Shown: positions 1 to 9,197 of the stretch, one piece after another
How the letters are laid out: each line of letters opens with the position of its first letter
How positions within the stretch are numbered: position 1 is the stretch's first letter
Source of the DNA: Polynucleobacter rarus
Lineage (GTDB): Bacteria; Pseudomonadota; Gammaproteobacteria; Burkholderiales; Burkholderiaceae
DNA length: 64,000 nt
Reading direction: 5' to 3'
Assembly (NCBI RefSeq): GCF_003072505.1
Contig: NZ_NTGB01000001.1
Coordinates: 3,073,447 to 3,137,446 of the forward strand
Notes under the pieces: generated by a model
Told to the model about the DNA's origin: nothing
Seen by the model: only the letters and a program-made list of their open reading frames with translations
The model's database searches: none
Program-made: the position numbers and the translations under genes

Positions 1-574
1 TTAAACCCCTTGCTTTGATGAGCTCTTGAAGCGCAAAAATTTTCTCAGCATCCGTTAAAAAGCTCAGTTCAAAGTTCAGACCACTTGATAATCTAGAGGA
101 AATATCGTCACGAATTTTTAAATGATGACTTGATTTGGAACCACTCACAAAAATTAATTTTTCTGGGACGTTTTTATGATCAACCAGTAATTTAAATAAC
201 TGGTTGACCTCAGAAGTATTCAGGCTTTCGACATCATCAATGAAATAAGCAGAGCAATTAGGTCCTGTTTGAATATCAGCAAATTGCCAATCATGATGCT
301 GACTTGTTAGGTAAAGATGGGGCAATCCTAAAGCAGCATAAAATTTTTGCATGGCCATGAGTAAGTGCGATTTGCCACTACCTGAGGGGCCCCAAACATA
401 AATTAAATTCCAATCAACTGAAACTGGTTGGTGCACTTTTAAAAATGCTTGAATCTGTTTTAAAACCTCAAGAATGCTAACTTGAGGCGAGTCTATTAAG
501 GCCGGCAGAATAAAATTATCTAAGCTTGGCTCAGGTGAAGTCAATATATCTAAAGTAAATTGCGGAGAGTTCAT
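1..574 (-). CDS. hda: DnaA regulatory inactivator Hda (3' end outside window)
   Basis: AAA+ protein related to the ATPase domain of DnaA. Hda with the DNA-loaded sliding clamp stimulates ATP hydrolysis by DnaA and so prevents re-initiation of replication. The reading frame starts at ATG 574 and is still open at the window edge after about 191 codons; the family is about 230 residues, so roughly 40 residues are missing. The P-loop GPSGSGKS lies near residue 61, followed by a Walker B-like FIDDVE. The start MNSPQFTLDI fits the usual N-terminal clamp-binding segment (Q-F-T-L-D). It sits downstream of the AI-2E permease on the same strand, an order common in Burkholderiales. Assignment rests on motifs and context and is firm. 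Confidence 0.88.
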   Translation of the reverse strand, partial: MNSPQFTLDILTSPEPSLDNFILPALIDSPQVSILEVLKQIQAFLKVHQPVSVDWNLIYVWGPSGSGKSHLLMAMQKFYAALGLPHLYLTSQHHDWQFADIQTGPNCSAYFIDDVESLNTSEVNQLFKLLVDHKNVPEKLIFVSGSKSSHHLKIRDDISSRLSSGLNFELSFLTDAEKIFALQELIKARGL

Positions 575-589
575 AGAAAAGTCAAAGGT

Positions 590-1582
590 CTAATTTGTTT
601 TATACCATTGACTACTTAAGTACTTCTGCTTTAAAAAACGCAACCCTACCAAACAAATTGCAGACATTGGAAAAGCCAACAAAATTCCTAAAAAGCCAAA
701 TAATTTACCAAAAACCATCAATGCAAACAGAACTGCAACCGGATGCAATCCAATCCTCTCTCCCACTAGGCGAGGTGTTAAGTAAAACCCTTCCAATACT
801 TGCCCGACTGAAAATAGTAGTAGCACCAATAAAATTTCATTGCCGCCCCCAAATTGCAATAGCGCAGCAAGCAAAGACAAGCATAAACTTACCATGAAAC
901 CCACGTAAGGAATAAAGGCAACTAGCCCCGTAAAAGTGCCGAGGGCTATAGCGCTCTTAACGCCGATCAGATAAAGACCCAGACTATAAAGTACTGAAAG
1001 TAATAACATTACTAAAATTTGACCACGCAGGTATTGAGAAAGTAAAGTGTCAACTTCGATGGCAAGTGGAAAAATAGTGGATTGTAATTTCTTCGGAATG
1101 ATACGTCCAAGCTTCTTAAAAAAGTGATCCCACTCTAAAAGTAAATAGAAAAGCACAAAAAGAACTAAAACAATGTTGGCAAGAAAGCCAAGAATAGAAC
1201 CAGAGGATCTCATTAAAGTACTTAGAGATTTGGTCACAACGGTATTGGCATTATCGGAAAGTTGTGTCGTAATTTGAGCCGTCGCTTGTTCTTGAATATC
1301 TTTCCAATCTAGTTCAATATCAAACGTAGCGAGTTTTGGAGCAACCCACAACTTAAAACTTTCGATCCATTGGGGAAACTGCTGCCTAATTTGAGGTATT
1401 TCGTGTTGCAGTAGGTTTAATAGCAGAATGACAATCATTGCCCCAGCAAGAATACCAATGAGTACCGCGATTAAAGCTGCTAATCCCTCAGGGATTTTGG
1501 CAATTGTTAAACGAACCTTTAAGGGTTCCAAAATATAGGCAAATATAAAAGCTGCCAAAAAAGGCATCAAAATTTCGGACAT
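590..1582 (-). CDS. AI-2E family (PerM/YdiK-type) membrane transporter, short N-terminus
   Basis: Polytopic inner-membrane protein of the AI-2E exporter/PerM family; the real substrate of most members is unknown. The C-terminal half shows the family pattern of several long hydrophobic helices, with a P-R-L-V-G segment near residue 274. I chose ATG 1582 because a GGAAGG Shine-Dalgarno lies 8 bases upstream; a GTG at 1588 is too close to it. About 330 residues, versus about 350-360 in relatives: the protein opens with what is normally the second helix (F-L-A-A-F-I-F-A-Y), and an in-frame stop at 1598-1600 excludes extension. The first membrane helix therefore seems absent. Function unknown; family call firm. 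Confidence 0.85.
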   Translation of the reverse strand: MSEILMPFLAAFIFAYILEPLKVRLTIAKIPEGLAALIAVLIGILAGAMIVILLLNLLQHEIPQIRQQFPQWIESFKLWVAPKLATFDIELDWKDIQEQATAQITTQLSDNANTVVTKSLSTLMRSSGSILGFLANIVLVLFVLFYLLLEWDHFFKKLGRIIPKKLQSTIFPLAIEVDTLLSQYLRGQILVMLLLSVLYSLGLYLIGVKSAIALGTFTGLVAFIPYVGFMVSLCLSLLAALLQFGGGNEILLVLLLFSVGQVLEGFYLTPRLVGERIGLHPVAVLFALMVFGKLFGFLGILLAFPMSAICLVGLRFLKQKYLSSQWYKTN

Positions 1583-1635
1583 GAGCACAACCTTCCATTA
1601 GAATCTCTACATTCTACTGAGTACTGAGGAATTTT

Positions 1636-2697
1636 ATGACAAATCCATCAAATTTAAATGCAAATGAAGCCCAAGGGCTATCTTATAAGGATGCTGGGGT
1701 TGATATTGATGCTGGCGATGCCTTAATTGAAAGAATTAAGCCCCTTGCAAAGAAAACCATGCGCGAGGGTGTTTTGGCCGGCATTGGCGGCTTTGGAGCA
1801 TTATTTGAAATACCTAAACGCTACCAGGAGCCTGTTTTAGTCTCTGGCACCGATGGGGTAGGTACCAAATTGAAGTTAGCCTTTGAGTGGCAAGCTCACG
1901 ACACCGTTGGTCAAGATTTGGTTGCCATGAGTGTGAATGATATTTTGGTACAAGGTGCGGAGTCTTTATTTTTCCTCGATTATTTTGCTTGTGGCAAACT
2001 TTCTGTCGATGTTGCAACCCGGGTGATTGGTGGTATTGCAAAGGGTTGTGAAATTGCTGGTTGTGCTTTGATTGGCGGTGAAACTGCTGAAATGCCTGGC
2101 ATGTACCCTGAAGGAGAGTATGATTTGGCTGGTTTTGCTGTCGGTGTAGTTGAAAAATCAAAAATTATTACCGGTAAGCAAATACTACCTGGAGATAAAA
2201 TTATCGGTGTGGCTTCAAGCGGAGCCCATTCAAATGGCTATTCATTAATTCGTAAAATCATCGAAAGAACCAATGCCAAGCCAGAGGATAGTTTTGATGG
2301 CAAGACACTGCGTGAAGTAGTTATGCAACCTACCCAAATATATGTCAAACCAGTTTTAGAACTTTTAAAAAATGTAAACATAAAAGGCATGGCACATATT
2401 ACGGGGGGTGGCCTAGTTGAAAATATTCCTAGAGTATTACCTGATAACGTGCAAGCAGTGCTTCAACGTGATGCTTGGCAAATGCCAGCTCTGTTTAGTT
2501 GGTTACAAAAGGGTGGTAATGTCGCAGATGAAGAAATGCACCGCGTATTTAACTGTGGGATTGGCTTAGCAATTGTGGTGAGTGCTGACCATGTGAATCA
2601 AGCCCTGCAATTCTTAAAACAATCAGGTTTAACTGCTTGGTCGATTGGTGACATTGTTGAAAGACCAATTGACGCACATCAAACAATCGTAATTTAG
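1636..2697 (+). CDS. purM: phosphoribosylformylglycinamidine cyclo-ligase (AIR synthetase)
   Basis: Cytoplasmic enzyme of the fifth step of de novo purine synthesis: ATP-dependent closure of FGAM to aminoimidazole ribotide. 353 residues, normal length. The N-terminal ATP-binding half carries GTDGVGTKL at residues 71-79 and GGETAEMPG near 147-155; the C-terminal half has HITGGG near 254. A GAGG Shine-Dalgarno stands just before ATG 1636. It is divergent from the AI-2E gene, with 53 bases between starts that must hold both promoters, and its stop overlaps the stop of convergent miaA by 4 bases. purN, another gene of the pathway, lies at 23.4 kb. Confidence 0.97.
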   Translation: MTNPSNLNANEAQGLSYKDAGVDIDAGDALIERIKPLAKKTMREGVLAGIGGFGALFEIPKRYQEPVLVSGTDGVGTKLKLAFEWQAHDTVGQDLVAMSVNDILVQGAESLFFLDYFACGKLSVDVATRVIGGIAKGCEIAGCALIGGETAEMPGMYPEGEYDLAGFAVGVVEKSKIITGKQILPGDKIIGVASSGAHSNGYSLIRKIIERTNAKPEDSFDGKTLREVVMQPTQIYVKPVLELLKNVNIKGMAHITGGGLVENIPRVLPDNVQAVLQRDAWQMPALFSWLQKGGNVADEEMHRVFNCGIGLAIVVSADHVNQALQFLKQSGLTAWSIGDIVERPIDAHQTIVI

Positions 2698-3695
2698 GTT
2701 TTAATTCTCAAATAGTCTAAGCAATCTATCGTCGCTTGATGGATTGCTTTGACATCTTGGGCATTTACTAGATGCCTACTAGGCATTGCTCTCAACCAAG
2801 TTAATTGTCGCTTCCCTAACTGCCTCGTTGCTGCAGTCCCAGCCTCAACAAACTGCTCATAACTTATCTGCTCACTGAGATATTCCCAAGCTTGCCGATA
2901 TCCTACTGATCTCATAGAGGGTAAATCGGGATGAACTTGGGGAATTTGCATCAAAGTCCTCACTTCATCTAGGAAACCACTTTTTAACATGAGGTCAAAA
3001 CGCTCAGAAATTCGGTGGTGAAGCCAAGTACGATCAATTGGTTCAAAAGAAACCAGCATATGCGGAAACCGTCCATCGTCCCTTGACTCACTATAGGGCG
3101 ACTTTGCTATCAACTCCGACATGGGTAACCCGGTTATTTCAAATACCTCTAGGGCGCGACCAATCCTTTGGGTATCGCCGACCGGTAAACGATTGGCAGT
3201 AATGGGGTCGACTTTTTTTAATTGCTCATACATGCCTGCCCAGCCTAGTTCAAGAGCCCTTGCTTCGATTAATTGTCTGATTTCTGGCGTGGTTGCAGGA
3301 AGTTGGCTCAAACCTTGAATAAGGGCTCGCCAGTACAGCATCGTACCGCCAACGATAATAGGTATTGCACCACGCTGACGAATTTCTTGTACCCATATCA
3401 AGACATCTTTAGCAAATTGCGCAGCTGAGTAAGATTCCCACGGGTGCAAAATATCAATCCCATGATGTGGAACTATGAGACGCTCTTCTATTGAAGGTTT
3501 TGCAGTCCCAATATCCATCCCTCGGTAAACTAAGGCTGAGTCCATACTGATGATTTCAACCGCCTGACCTTGCTTGCTTGCTTGGTGAGCAAGATTCATT
3601 GAAAAAGCACTTTTACCACTAGCAGTGGGTCCAACAATAGCGATTAAATTGGCTAGAGGGTGTGACTCGGGATTTTGCTCCGGATGTAACTCCAA
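2694..3695 (-). CDS. miaA: tRNA dimethylallyltransferase
   Basis: Transfers the dimethylallyl group of DMAPP to N6 of A37 in tRNAs that read U-starting codons. 333 residues, usual size. The P-loop GPTASGKS is at residues 22-29, and the [18 protein letters not shown] block follows near 50-67, both typical of the family. It begins 2 bases after mutL ends, so the two are almost surely one transcript, as in many proteobacteria. The 3' end overlaps convergent purM by 4 bases, so no separate terminator is possible between them. Confidence 0.97.
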   Translation of the reverse strand: MELHPEQNPESHPLANLIAIVGPTASGKSAFSMNLAHQASKQGQAVEIISMDSALVYRGMDIGTAKPSIEERLIVPHHGIDILHPWESYSAAQFAKDVLIWVQEIRQRGAIPIIVGGTMLYWRALIQGLSQLPATTPEIRQLIEARALELGWAGMYEQLKKVDPITANRLPVGDTQRIGRALEVFEITGLPMSELIAKSPYSESRDDGRFPHMLVSFEPIDRTWLHHRISERFDLMLKSGFLDEVRTLMQIPQVHPDLPSMRSVGYRQAWEYLSEQISYEQFVEAGTAATRQLGKRQLTWLRAMPSRHLVNAQDVKAIHQATIDCLDYLRIKT

Positions 3696-3697
3696 CC

Positions 3698-5536
3698 TTA
3701 TCTTCCTCGTAAAAATAATTTATCTAAATCATTGATACTTAATTGAATCCAAGTGGGTCTGCCATGATTACATTGGTCGGCTCGATCTGTATTTTCCATC
3801 TCCCGAAGTAAGCCGTTCATCTCTGGAATCGTTAATAATCGATGCGCCCTTACTGCACTGTGACAGGCTTTAGAAGCTAATCGCTCATGTTTTGCTGCCT
3901 CAACTAGTTGTGCCGAACCAATTTCATGCAAATCTGTAATTAAACCTTTCATCAGCATGGCTGGCTCTGACCTACTTAGCAAAGCTGGCAAGCTACGAAT
4001 GCTAATTTGCTCCGGACCAATGGGACTAATATCAAAACCTAAATCACTTAATAAAGTTTGGTTTTCAGTTACAGCAGCCATTTCAACTTGGCTAATATTT
4101 AGAACAATTGGCACTAGTAAGTTTTGAATAGATACTTGTTGATCGATGTCTTTTTTAAACTGCTCATATAAAACACGTTCATGGGCAGCGTGCATATCCA
4201 CGAGCACTAAACCTGCCTTATTTTGAGCAAGAATATAAATTCCAGCCAATTGAGCAATGGCGTTGCCTAAAGGAAACTCATCTTCTGAGGAAAGATTTTG
4301 AGAAGGGCTGATGACCTGATGAACTTGTGAAAACTGAGGATCAATCGTATTTTGTAAAGCAGGATTAGGTATGGAAAATAATTGCCGCATCGAATCTTTG
4401 ACGGAAAGAGACATTTGTACAGATTGGGGTTGCGAAAGATTTTTGAAAGTGTAGGGCGTAGGCACAGCTTGTAATTGAGTGGGAGCCATGCTCTCGCTAC
4501 TAGCCCCATTAACTTGCGAAGATGCCGAGGGATTGGAGTCACGAGACTGTCCAGCACCTCGAGCTAAACGGTCCTTAATACTGTGATAAATAAATTGATG
4601 TACGGCTCGACTATCTCTGAAACGAACTTCTGTTTTCGCAGGGTGAACATTCACATCTACTAATTCAGGACGGATGTTTAAACAAAGAACTAAGATAGGT
4701 TGCCGATCACCATGTAAAACATCTTGGTAAGCACTTCGGATAGCATGGTTAATTAACTTATCTTTGACGAAGCGTTGATTAACAAAAATAAATTGTTGGT
4801 CAGCTCTGGCCCTACTTGCAGTGGGAGCCCCAATAAAACCAGTTAAAGAAATGATTTCAGAACTGTTTTCGACAGCAAGTTGTGCCGCTTGGAATTCTGC
4901 GCCAAGAATTTCATTAGCTCTCGTTTCTAAGCTACCAATTAACCATCGATGGAGTGGCTTCCCGTTGTGCCAAACCGCAAAACCAATTTGCGGATTGGCT
5001 AAAGCCACGCGTTTAATTGCATCAATGCAATGGCCTAGTTCAGTCGTCGTCGATTTTAGAAACTTCTTGCGAGCTGGTGTGTTGTAAAACAAGTCTTCAA
5101 CATCAATCCGACATCCCTGAGTTCCTGCCGCTGGCAAGATTTCGTGACTGGGGTGGGTTAATTTCCAAGCATGATCGTCTAGGATCGTTTTTGTTGTAAT
5201 ACTTAACTTGGACACTGAGGCAATGGACGCTAATGCTTCTCCCCGAAATCCCATAGTTAGAACGGATTCTAAATCTTCTAGACTGGTGATCTTACTAGTA
5301 GCGTGTCGTTTCACGGCCAGTAATAACTCTTTGGCGGGAATTCCTTGCCCGTCATCTGTAATCACAATACGCTGAATACCACCTTCTTCTAACCTTATCT
5401 CTATTGCTAGAGAGCCAGCATCAACGGAATTTTCTAAAAGTTCTTTGACTACTGCGCTAGGACGTTCAATCACTTCACCAGCAGCAATCTGACTGATTAA
5501 GCGATCGGAAAGTTCTTCTATCGGTTTTATATCCAT
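3698..5536 (-). CDS. mutL: DNA mismatch repair protein MutL
   Basis: Couples mismatch recognition by MutS to strand removal. 612 residues. The N-terminal GHKL ATPase is complete: E-L-L-E-N-S-V-D-A-G near 32-41, DDGQGIP 61-67, GFRGEA near 97. After a Ser/Gln-rich linker (about residues 330-420) the C-terminal dimerisation domain carries D-M-H-A-A-H-E-R-V-L-Y-E near residue 446, matching the endonuclease motif DQHA(x)2E(x)4E except M for Q, plus A-C-H-S-A-V-R-A and C-N-H-G-R-P. By family knowledge this marks a MutL with its own nicking activity, as expected where MutH is absent. First gene of the mutL-miaA pair and divergent from the DedA gene. Confidence 0.97.
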   Translation of the reverse strand: MDIKPIEELSDRLISQIAAGEVIERPSAVVKELLENSVDAGSLAIEIRLEEGGIQRIVITDDGQGIPAKELLLAVKRHATSKITSLEDLESVLTMGFRGEALASIASVSKLSITTKTILDDHAWKLTHPSHEILPAAGTQGCRIDVEDLFYNTPARKKFLKSTTTELGHCIDAIKRVALANPQIGFAVWHNGKPLHRWLIGSLETRANEILGAEFQAAQLAVENSSEIISLTGFIGAPTASRARADQQFIFVNQRFVKDKLINHAIRSAYQDVLHGDRQPILVLCLNIRPELVDVNVHPAKTEVRFRDSRAVHQFIYHSIKDRLARGAGQSRDSNPSASSQVNGASSESMAPTQLQAVPTPYTFKNLSQPQSVQMSLSVKDSMRQLFSIPNPALQNTIDPQFSQVHQVISPSQNLSSEDEFPLGNAIAQLAGIYILAQNKAGLVLVDMHAAHERVLYEQFKKDIDQQVSIQNLLVPIVLNISQVEMAAVTENQTLLSDLGFDISPIGPEQISIRSLPALLSRSEPAMLMKGLITDLHEIGSAQLVEAAKHERLASKACHSAVRAHRLLTIPEMNGLLREMENTDRADQCNHGRPTWIQLSINDLDKLFLRGR

Positions 5537-5591
5537 AAGATTATTTTCTCATGATTGTGGACATTTAATACTTAAATGTTATTATCGTGCG

Positions 5592-6233
5592 GTGGAACAA
5601 ATCATCTCAATCTTTCAAACTATTATGCACATCGGTGATCACATTGGTGAGTATGGTACGTGGACTTACGGTATTCTTAGCGGTATTATTTTTGCTGAAA
5701 CTGGTTTTGTTATTTTCCCTTTTTTACCAGGTGATACCCTTCTCTTTACAGCCGGGGCTTATTGCGCCTCAGGACAATTAAATATCGTCCTCTTAAATGC
5801 TTTAATTATTGGTTCGGCGATTGCAGGTAACACAGTCAATTATTGGGTTGGTCAATACTTGGTTACTAAGATTGACATTACCAGCGCCAAATGGATTGAC
5901 CAAAAAGCGCTGTTACGAACGCATGGATTTTTTGAAAAGCATGGTGGGAAAACAATTATCCTAGCTCGCTTTCTGCCAATTGTGCGCTCATTTGCACCGT
6001 TTGTGGCAGGGATTTCTGGCATGACTTTTACGAAGTTTCAGCTATTTAACGTTGCTGGAGCCTGTCTTTGGAGTCTTAGCTTAACTATCTGCGGTTACTT
6101 TTTTGGAAATTTACCTGGTATCCGTGACAATTTAGATTTAATTGTGGTTATAGGGATTGGTGCGGCGGTAGTACCTTTGACCATAGCCGGATTTTTTAAG
6201 ATTATCAAATCCATTTTTAATCAAAAAAGATAA
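5592..6233 (+). CDS. DedA family membrane protein
   Basis: Inner-membrane protein of the DedA/SNARE-associated superfamily, 213 residues. Members are linked to membrane homeostasis and undecaprenyl- or other lipid-phosphate transport across the membrane. The diagnostic segments are present: F-P-F-L-P-G-D-T near residue 43 and F-L-P-I-V-R-S-F-A-P-F-V-A-G near 124, with re-entrant and membrane helices around them. Translation starts at GTG 5592; no better ATG fits the family N-terminus. It is divergent from mutL, about 55 bases apart, and convergent with the SirB1-type gene. Which DedA subfamily it belongs to cannot be told from sequence alone. Confidence 0.9.
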   Translation: MEQIISIFQTIMHIGDHIGEYGTWTYGILSGIIFAETGFVIFPFLPGDTLLFTAGAYCASGQLNIVLLNALIIGSAIAGNTVNYWVGQYLVTKIDITSAKWIDQKALLRTHGFFEKHGGKTIILARFLPIVRSFAPFVAGISGMTFTKFQLFNVAGACLWSLSLTICGYFFGNLPGIRDNLDLIVVIGIGAAVVPLTIAGFFKIIKSIFNQKR

Positions 6234-6241
6234 AGTTATCT

Positions 6242-6273
6242 ACTAAAATTCAGTTTTACTGAAATTATTTAGT
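6242..6273. terminator. probable bidirectional terminator hairpin between dedA and sirB1-type gene
   Basis: Inverted repeat: TTCAGT (6249-6254), a three-base loop, ACTGAA (6258-6263), flanked by the outer pair ACTAAA (6242-6247) and TTTAGT (6268-6273). It lies exactly at the convergent gene ends and overlaps the stop of the minus-strand gene. A/T-rich flanks on both sides make it plausible for both directions, but the stem is AT-rich and short. Confidence 0.4.
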
Positions 6274-7111
6274 GGAATTTGAGGCTTTTCTCGATATCAG
6301 CTAGTTGCTCTCTGATTTCAGATGCATCCTTCGCATCTGGTATGCTCTCTAAATATTTTGCTAAGTCTGCAACCGCTGGCCTTAAGTAATCTAGTTGGGC
6401 ATAAGCTAAACCACGATCCCTAATTTCTTCGATTTCATTCGGCAATAAAATTACGATTCGTTGTTGAATGCTAAGTAATCTTTCCCATCGGTCTGCATGA
6501 CTATAAATAGCTTTTAAATTTCGTAAAAATCTAGACAGAATTTCACGGGGTCCAGAACTTCTTAGAAATAGACTTAATGGCAAGCTTAACTCATTGCGAT
6601 ATCCCTGTGCCTCTAAATAGGGGTCTAACATCGCTTGTAATTCAACTTTTGATAATGACGAACCTGTTGTTGGGTCCATGACTACTTCACCTTGAGGTAA
6701 TGAAATACGAACTAGAAAGTGATTAGGAAAGGAAATCCCTTTGATGGTTAATCCAATTTGTGTCCCTAATTCAATGATGATGATCGCTAATGAAATTGGA
6801 ATTCCACGACGGCTTCGTAGAACGCTGTGTAAATAAGAATTTTCTGGATCATAGTAATCATTTGTATTTAGCCCAAAACCCATTTCTGTAAAAAAGAAAT
6901 GCTTTAGATGTTGTAACTTTTGCAAATTACTCGTTTCAGGAGTAAATCTTTGTTGCAGTTTTACTACCATCGTATCGATGTTATCCATGACTGCTTGGAC
7001 ATCCAAATCCGGAAAGGCGTGTTGACCTATAGCAATTGTTGCTTCAGTCAATGGGAAGTGAGAATCTTCCGCGACCAAAGACGTAAAATAATCTAAGTGT
7101 GTTGTCGGCAT
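6269..7111 (-). CDS. SirB1 family protein (transglutaminase-like plus TPR)
   Basis: 280 residues. The N-terminal two thirds show the SirB1/transglutaminase-like fold; the block R-S-R-R-G-I-P-I-S-L-A-I near residue 99 and the F-P-N-H-F-L-V-R segment near 126 are characteristic. The C-terminal 70 residues look like tetratricopeptide helices (A-Y-A-Q-L-D-Y-L-R-P-A-V-A-D-L). The molecular role of the family is not established. The catalytic Cys of true transglutaminases is not evident here. It begins 4 bases after murJ ends and is probably co-transcribed with it. Confidence 0.85.
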   Translation of the reverse strand: MPTTHLDYFTSLVAEDSHFPLTEATIAIGQHAFPDLDVQAVMDNIDTMVVKLQQRFTPETSNLQKLQHLKHFFFTEMGFGLNTNDYYDPENSYLHSVLRSRRGIPISLAIIIIELGTQIGLTIKGISFPNHFLVRISLPQGEVVMDPTTGSSLSKVELQAMLDPYLEAQGYRNELSLPLSLFLRSSGPREILSRFLRNLKAIYSHADRWERLLSIQQRIVILLPNEIEEIRDRGLAYAQLDYLRPAVADLAKYLESIPDAKDASEIREQLADIEKSLKFH

Positions 7112-7115
7112 AAAT

Positions 7116-8675
7116 TTAGTGAGAATGGCGTAAAAATTCTTTGAACTTAAAGCCTATTATCCACAGAGTAAAGAAATAAACAATAACGGCACAAGTACCC
7201 CAGCCCATCATTAAGAAAATTCTGCTGAGCGGATTTGCTTGAAGATCGATCCAATCATGATAATTAGCCCCAACATGCAATACAGCCCCAAACATGCCAA
7301 CGCCAATGGATAATCTCAAAAAGAATCGCCCCCACTGCTGCTCACCATATTGCATTACGCCTCGCCGATAAAGGCCCACCCAAAGTAAGAGTGCGTTAAT
7401 ACATGCACCAATACCAATCGATAAAGCAAGCCCAGTATGTTGGAGGTATGGCACAAAAATATAATTGGATATTTGAGTTACTACAAGAACGAGTAAGCCA
7501 ATTTTGACTGGCGTTTTAATATCTTGTCTGGCGTAAAAACCTGGGGCTAATACTTTAATTAGAATCAACCCGATTAAGCCAACTCCATATGCTTGAAGAG
7601 CAACAGTGGTCATCGCAACATCGTGACTACTAAACTTTCCATAATGATAAAGTGAGGTCGCGAGAGGTTCGCCAAAAATAAAAAGGGTAATCGCGGCCGG
7701 AGTTGCAATCAAAAAAGTTAAACGAATTCCCCAGTTAATCAACTTTCCGGCTTGTTCATAATCAGCTGCTGCGTTCGCTTTGCTGAGGCTAGGTAGCAAT
7801 ACTGTGCCAACAGCCACACCTAAAAGTGCTGTAGGAAATTCCATCAATCGATCTGCGTAAGTAAGCCAAGAGACACTTCCAGTAGCCAAATGGGATGCAA
7901 TATTCGTATTAATAATGAGGGATATTTGACTAACCGAAACCGCAAAAACGGCAGGTCCCATTAATTTAAGAACTCTTTTAGCATCGGGATCGCACATCGC
8001 TGACTTCACTGCTCTGTAAGAAATACCAATTTGCGGGAGCATGCCTATCTTCAGCAGCGCTGGTATTTGCAAGAGTAGTTGAAGAACACCTCCTACCATG
8101 ACACCAATTGCGAGACCATAAATTGGGGTAGATAGTTGAGGTGCAATATATAAAGCACCTAAAATCATCCCCAAATTGAGTAAAACTGGAGTAAAGGCAG
8201 GGATCATAAACCGCTTATTGCTATTAAGAATGCCTGCCGCAAGTGAAACCATCGAAATAAAGCCAATATATGGGAACATGATTCTGGTTAAAACTACGCT
8301 TAATTCGAAAGTTCCCTGATTTTTAAAGCCTGAAGCAACGAATAAAACTAAAAAAGGCGTAAAAACAACTCCAAGTAAAACGACTAGTAACAGTGCCCAA
8401 AATAAGAGGGTAGAGACCACATTAATGATCTGTTTACTTCTTTTTGGACCAAATTTTGTATTGGATTCACTCAGAATGGGTACAAAAGCCTGAGAAAAAG
8501 CGCCCTCGGCGAATAATCTGCGAAGTAAGTTTGGTAGTCTAAACGCCACATTGAATGCGTCAGTCATTTCCGATGCACCAAACGCCCTGGCTATGAGGGT
8601 TTCCCTGACCAATCCCAAAACCCGGGATAACATGGTCATACTACTAACTTTTGCGGCGGAGGTTAAAAGATTCAC
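7116..8675 (-). CDS. murJ: lipid II flippase MurJ
   Basis: Polytopic MOP/MATE-like membrane protein, 519 residues (family about 510), that moves lipid II across the inner membrane for peptidoglycan synthesis. Family signatures are the N-terminal S-R-V-L-G-L-V-R-E and D-A-F-N-V-A-F-R-L-P-N-L-L-R-R-L-F-A-E-G-A-F, followed by about 14 hydrophobic helices. The start is GTG 8675, served by AAAGGGA at 8685-8691. That Shine-Dalgarno is one arm of an 18-bp perfect palindrome (see separate entry). Divergent from rpsT, as in many Burkholderiales. Confidence 0.95.
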   Translation of the reverse strand: MNLLTSAAKVSSMTMLSRVLGLVRETLIARAFGASEMTDAFNVAFRLPNLLRRLFAEGAFSQAFVPILSESNTKFGPKRSKQIINVVSTLLFWALLLVVLLGVVFTPFLVLFVASGFKNQGTFELSVVLTRIMFPYIGFISMVSLAAGILNSNKRFMIPAFTPVLLNLGMILGALYIAPQLSTPIYGLAIGVMVGGVLQLLLQIPALLKIGMLPQIGISYRAVKSAMCDPDAKRVLKLMGPAVFAVSVSQISLIINTNIASHLATGSVSWLTYADRLMEFPTALLGVAVGTVLLPSLSKANAAADYEQAGKLINWGIRLTFLIATPAAITLFIFGEPLATSLYHYGKFSSHDVAMTTVALQAYGVGLIGLILIKVLAPGFYARQDIKTPVKIGLLVLVVTQISNYIFVPYLQHTGLALSIGIGACINALLLWVGLYRRGVMQYGEQQWGRFFLRLSIGVGMFGAVLHVGANYHDWIDLQANPLSRIFLMMGWGTCAVIVYFFTLWIIGFKFKEFLRHSH

Positions 8676-8684
8676 GAGTTATTT

Positions 8685-8702
8685 TCCCTTTAATTAAAGG
8701 GA
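8685..8702. promoter_or_regulatory. 18-bp perfect palindrome containing the murJ Shine-Dalgarno
   Basis: TCCCTTTAATTAAAGGGA reads the same on both strands. On the minus strand its 3' arm AAAGGGA is the only Shine-Dalgarno for murJ, 9 bases before GTG 8675. In RNA it can form a 7-bp stem with an AAUU loop that would occlude the ribosome site; as DNA it could be a protein-binding site in the murJ-rpsT divergent region. The symmetry is seen; both roles are inference. Confidence 0.5.
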
Positions 8703-8731
8703 GTAGTCAAATACTATTTATTAATATATAA

Positions 8732-8760
8732 TTGTGGATTACAAGTTTTCCAGCGATTAT
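8732..8760 (+). promoter_or_regulatory. candidate sigma-70 promoter for rpsT
   Basis: TTGTGG (8732-8737), 17-base spacer, GATTAT (8755-8760). Matches to consensus are 3/6 and 4/6. It sits about 95 bases upstream of the rpsT ATG in AT-rich DNA. Promoter calls by eye are weak. Confidence 0.3.
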
Positions 8761-8854
8761 TTTAATTAAAATCGTAAGAGAACTAATAAATCAGCAAGAT
8801 TTTGAATTTATCAATTACTTACATTAGATTTTTTAAGAGAAATAAGAGTTAACT

Positions 8855-9130
8855 ATGGCAAATACAGCTCAAGCTCGTAAGCGTGCACGTCAAGCAGTCA
8901 AATTAAACGCTCACAATTCAAGCTTACGTTCACGTTTAAGAACAGCAATTAAATCAGTTCGCAAAGCAGTAGAAGCTGGCGACAAGGAAACTGCAGCTAA
9001 AGTATTTTTAGCAGCTCAATCCACGATTGATAAGATTGCGGACAAGAAAATTGTTCACAAGAATACTGCAGCCCGTCAAAAATCACGTTTATCTGCAGCA
9101 ATTAAATCAATGGCTGTTGCTAACGGTTAA
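8855..9130 (+). CDS. rpsT: 30S ribosomal protein S20
   Basis: Small, strongly basic 16S rRNA-binding protein of the 30S subunit, 91 residues, normal length. It starts [13 protein letters not shown] and has the family's long helices rich in Lys/Arg/Ala. Upstream AAGAG precedes ATG 8855 at suitable distance. Monocistronic: a strong hairpin terminator follows 13 bases after the stop. Codon use is that of a highly expressed gene. Confidence 0.98.
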   Translation: MANTAQARKRARQAVKLNAHNSSLRSRLRTAIKSVRKAVEAGDKETAAKVFLAAQSTIDKIADKKIVHKNTAARQKSRLSAAIKSMAVANG

Positions 9131-9143
9131 ATTGGCTTGGATA

Positions 9144-9178
9144 AACTGAAAAAGTCCGCACATGCGGACTTTTTAGTT
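9144..9178. terminator. bidirectional intrinsic terminator after rpsT
   Basis: Stem AAAAAGTCCGC (9149-9159 region) and GCGGACTTTTT with an ACAT loop, extended outward by AAACT/AGTTT. A GC-rich core followed by a T run on the plus strand, and the mirror image on the minus strand, so it can end rpsT and the convergent DUF3579 gene. Confidence 0.9.
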
Positions 9179-9197
9179 TCAGTTGGGTTTTTTATCG

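Noticed and set aside
1582..1640. Frameshift that would restore the AI-2E N-terminus
   Set aside because: None of the three minus-strand frames upstream of 1588 encodes a hydrophobic helix; stops are present and purM begins at 1636.
4267..4557. 96-codon frame on the same strand as mutL
   Set aside because: It covers the low-complexity linker of mutL in another frame; MutL itself is intact across it.
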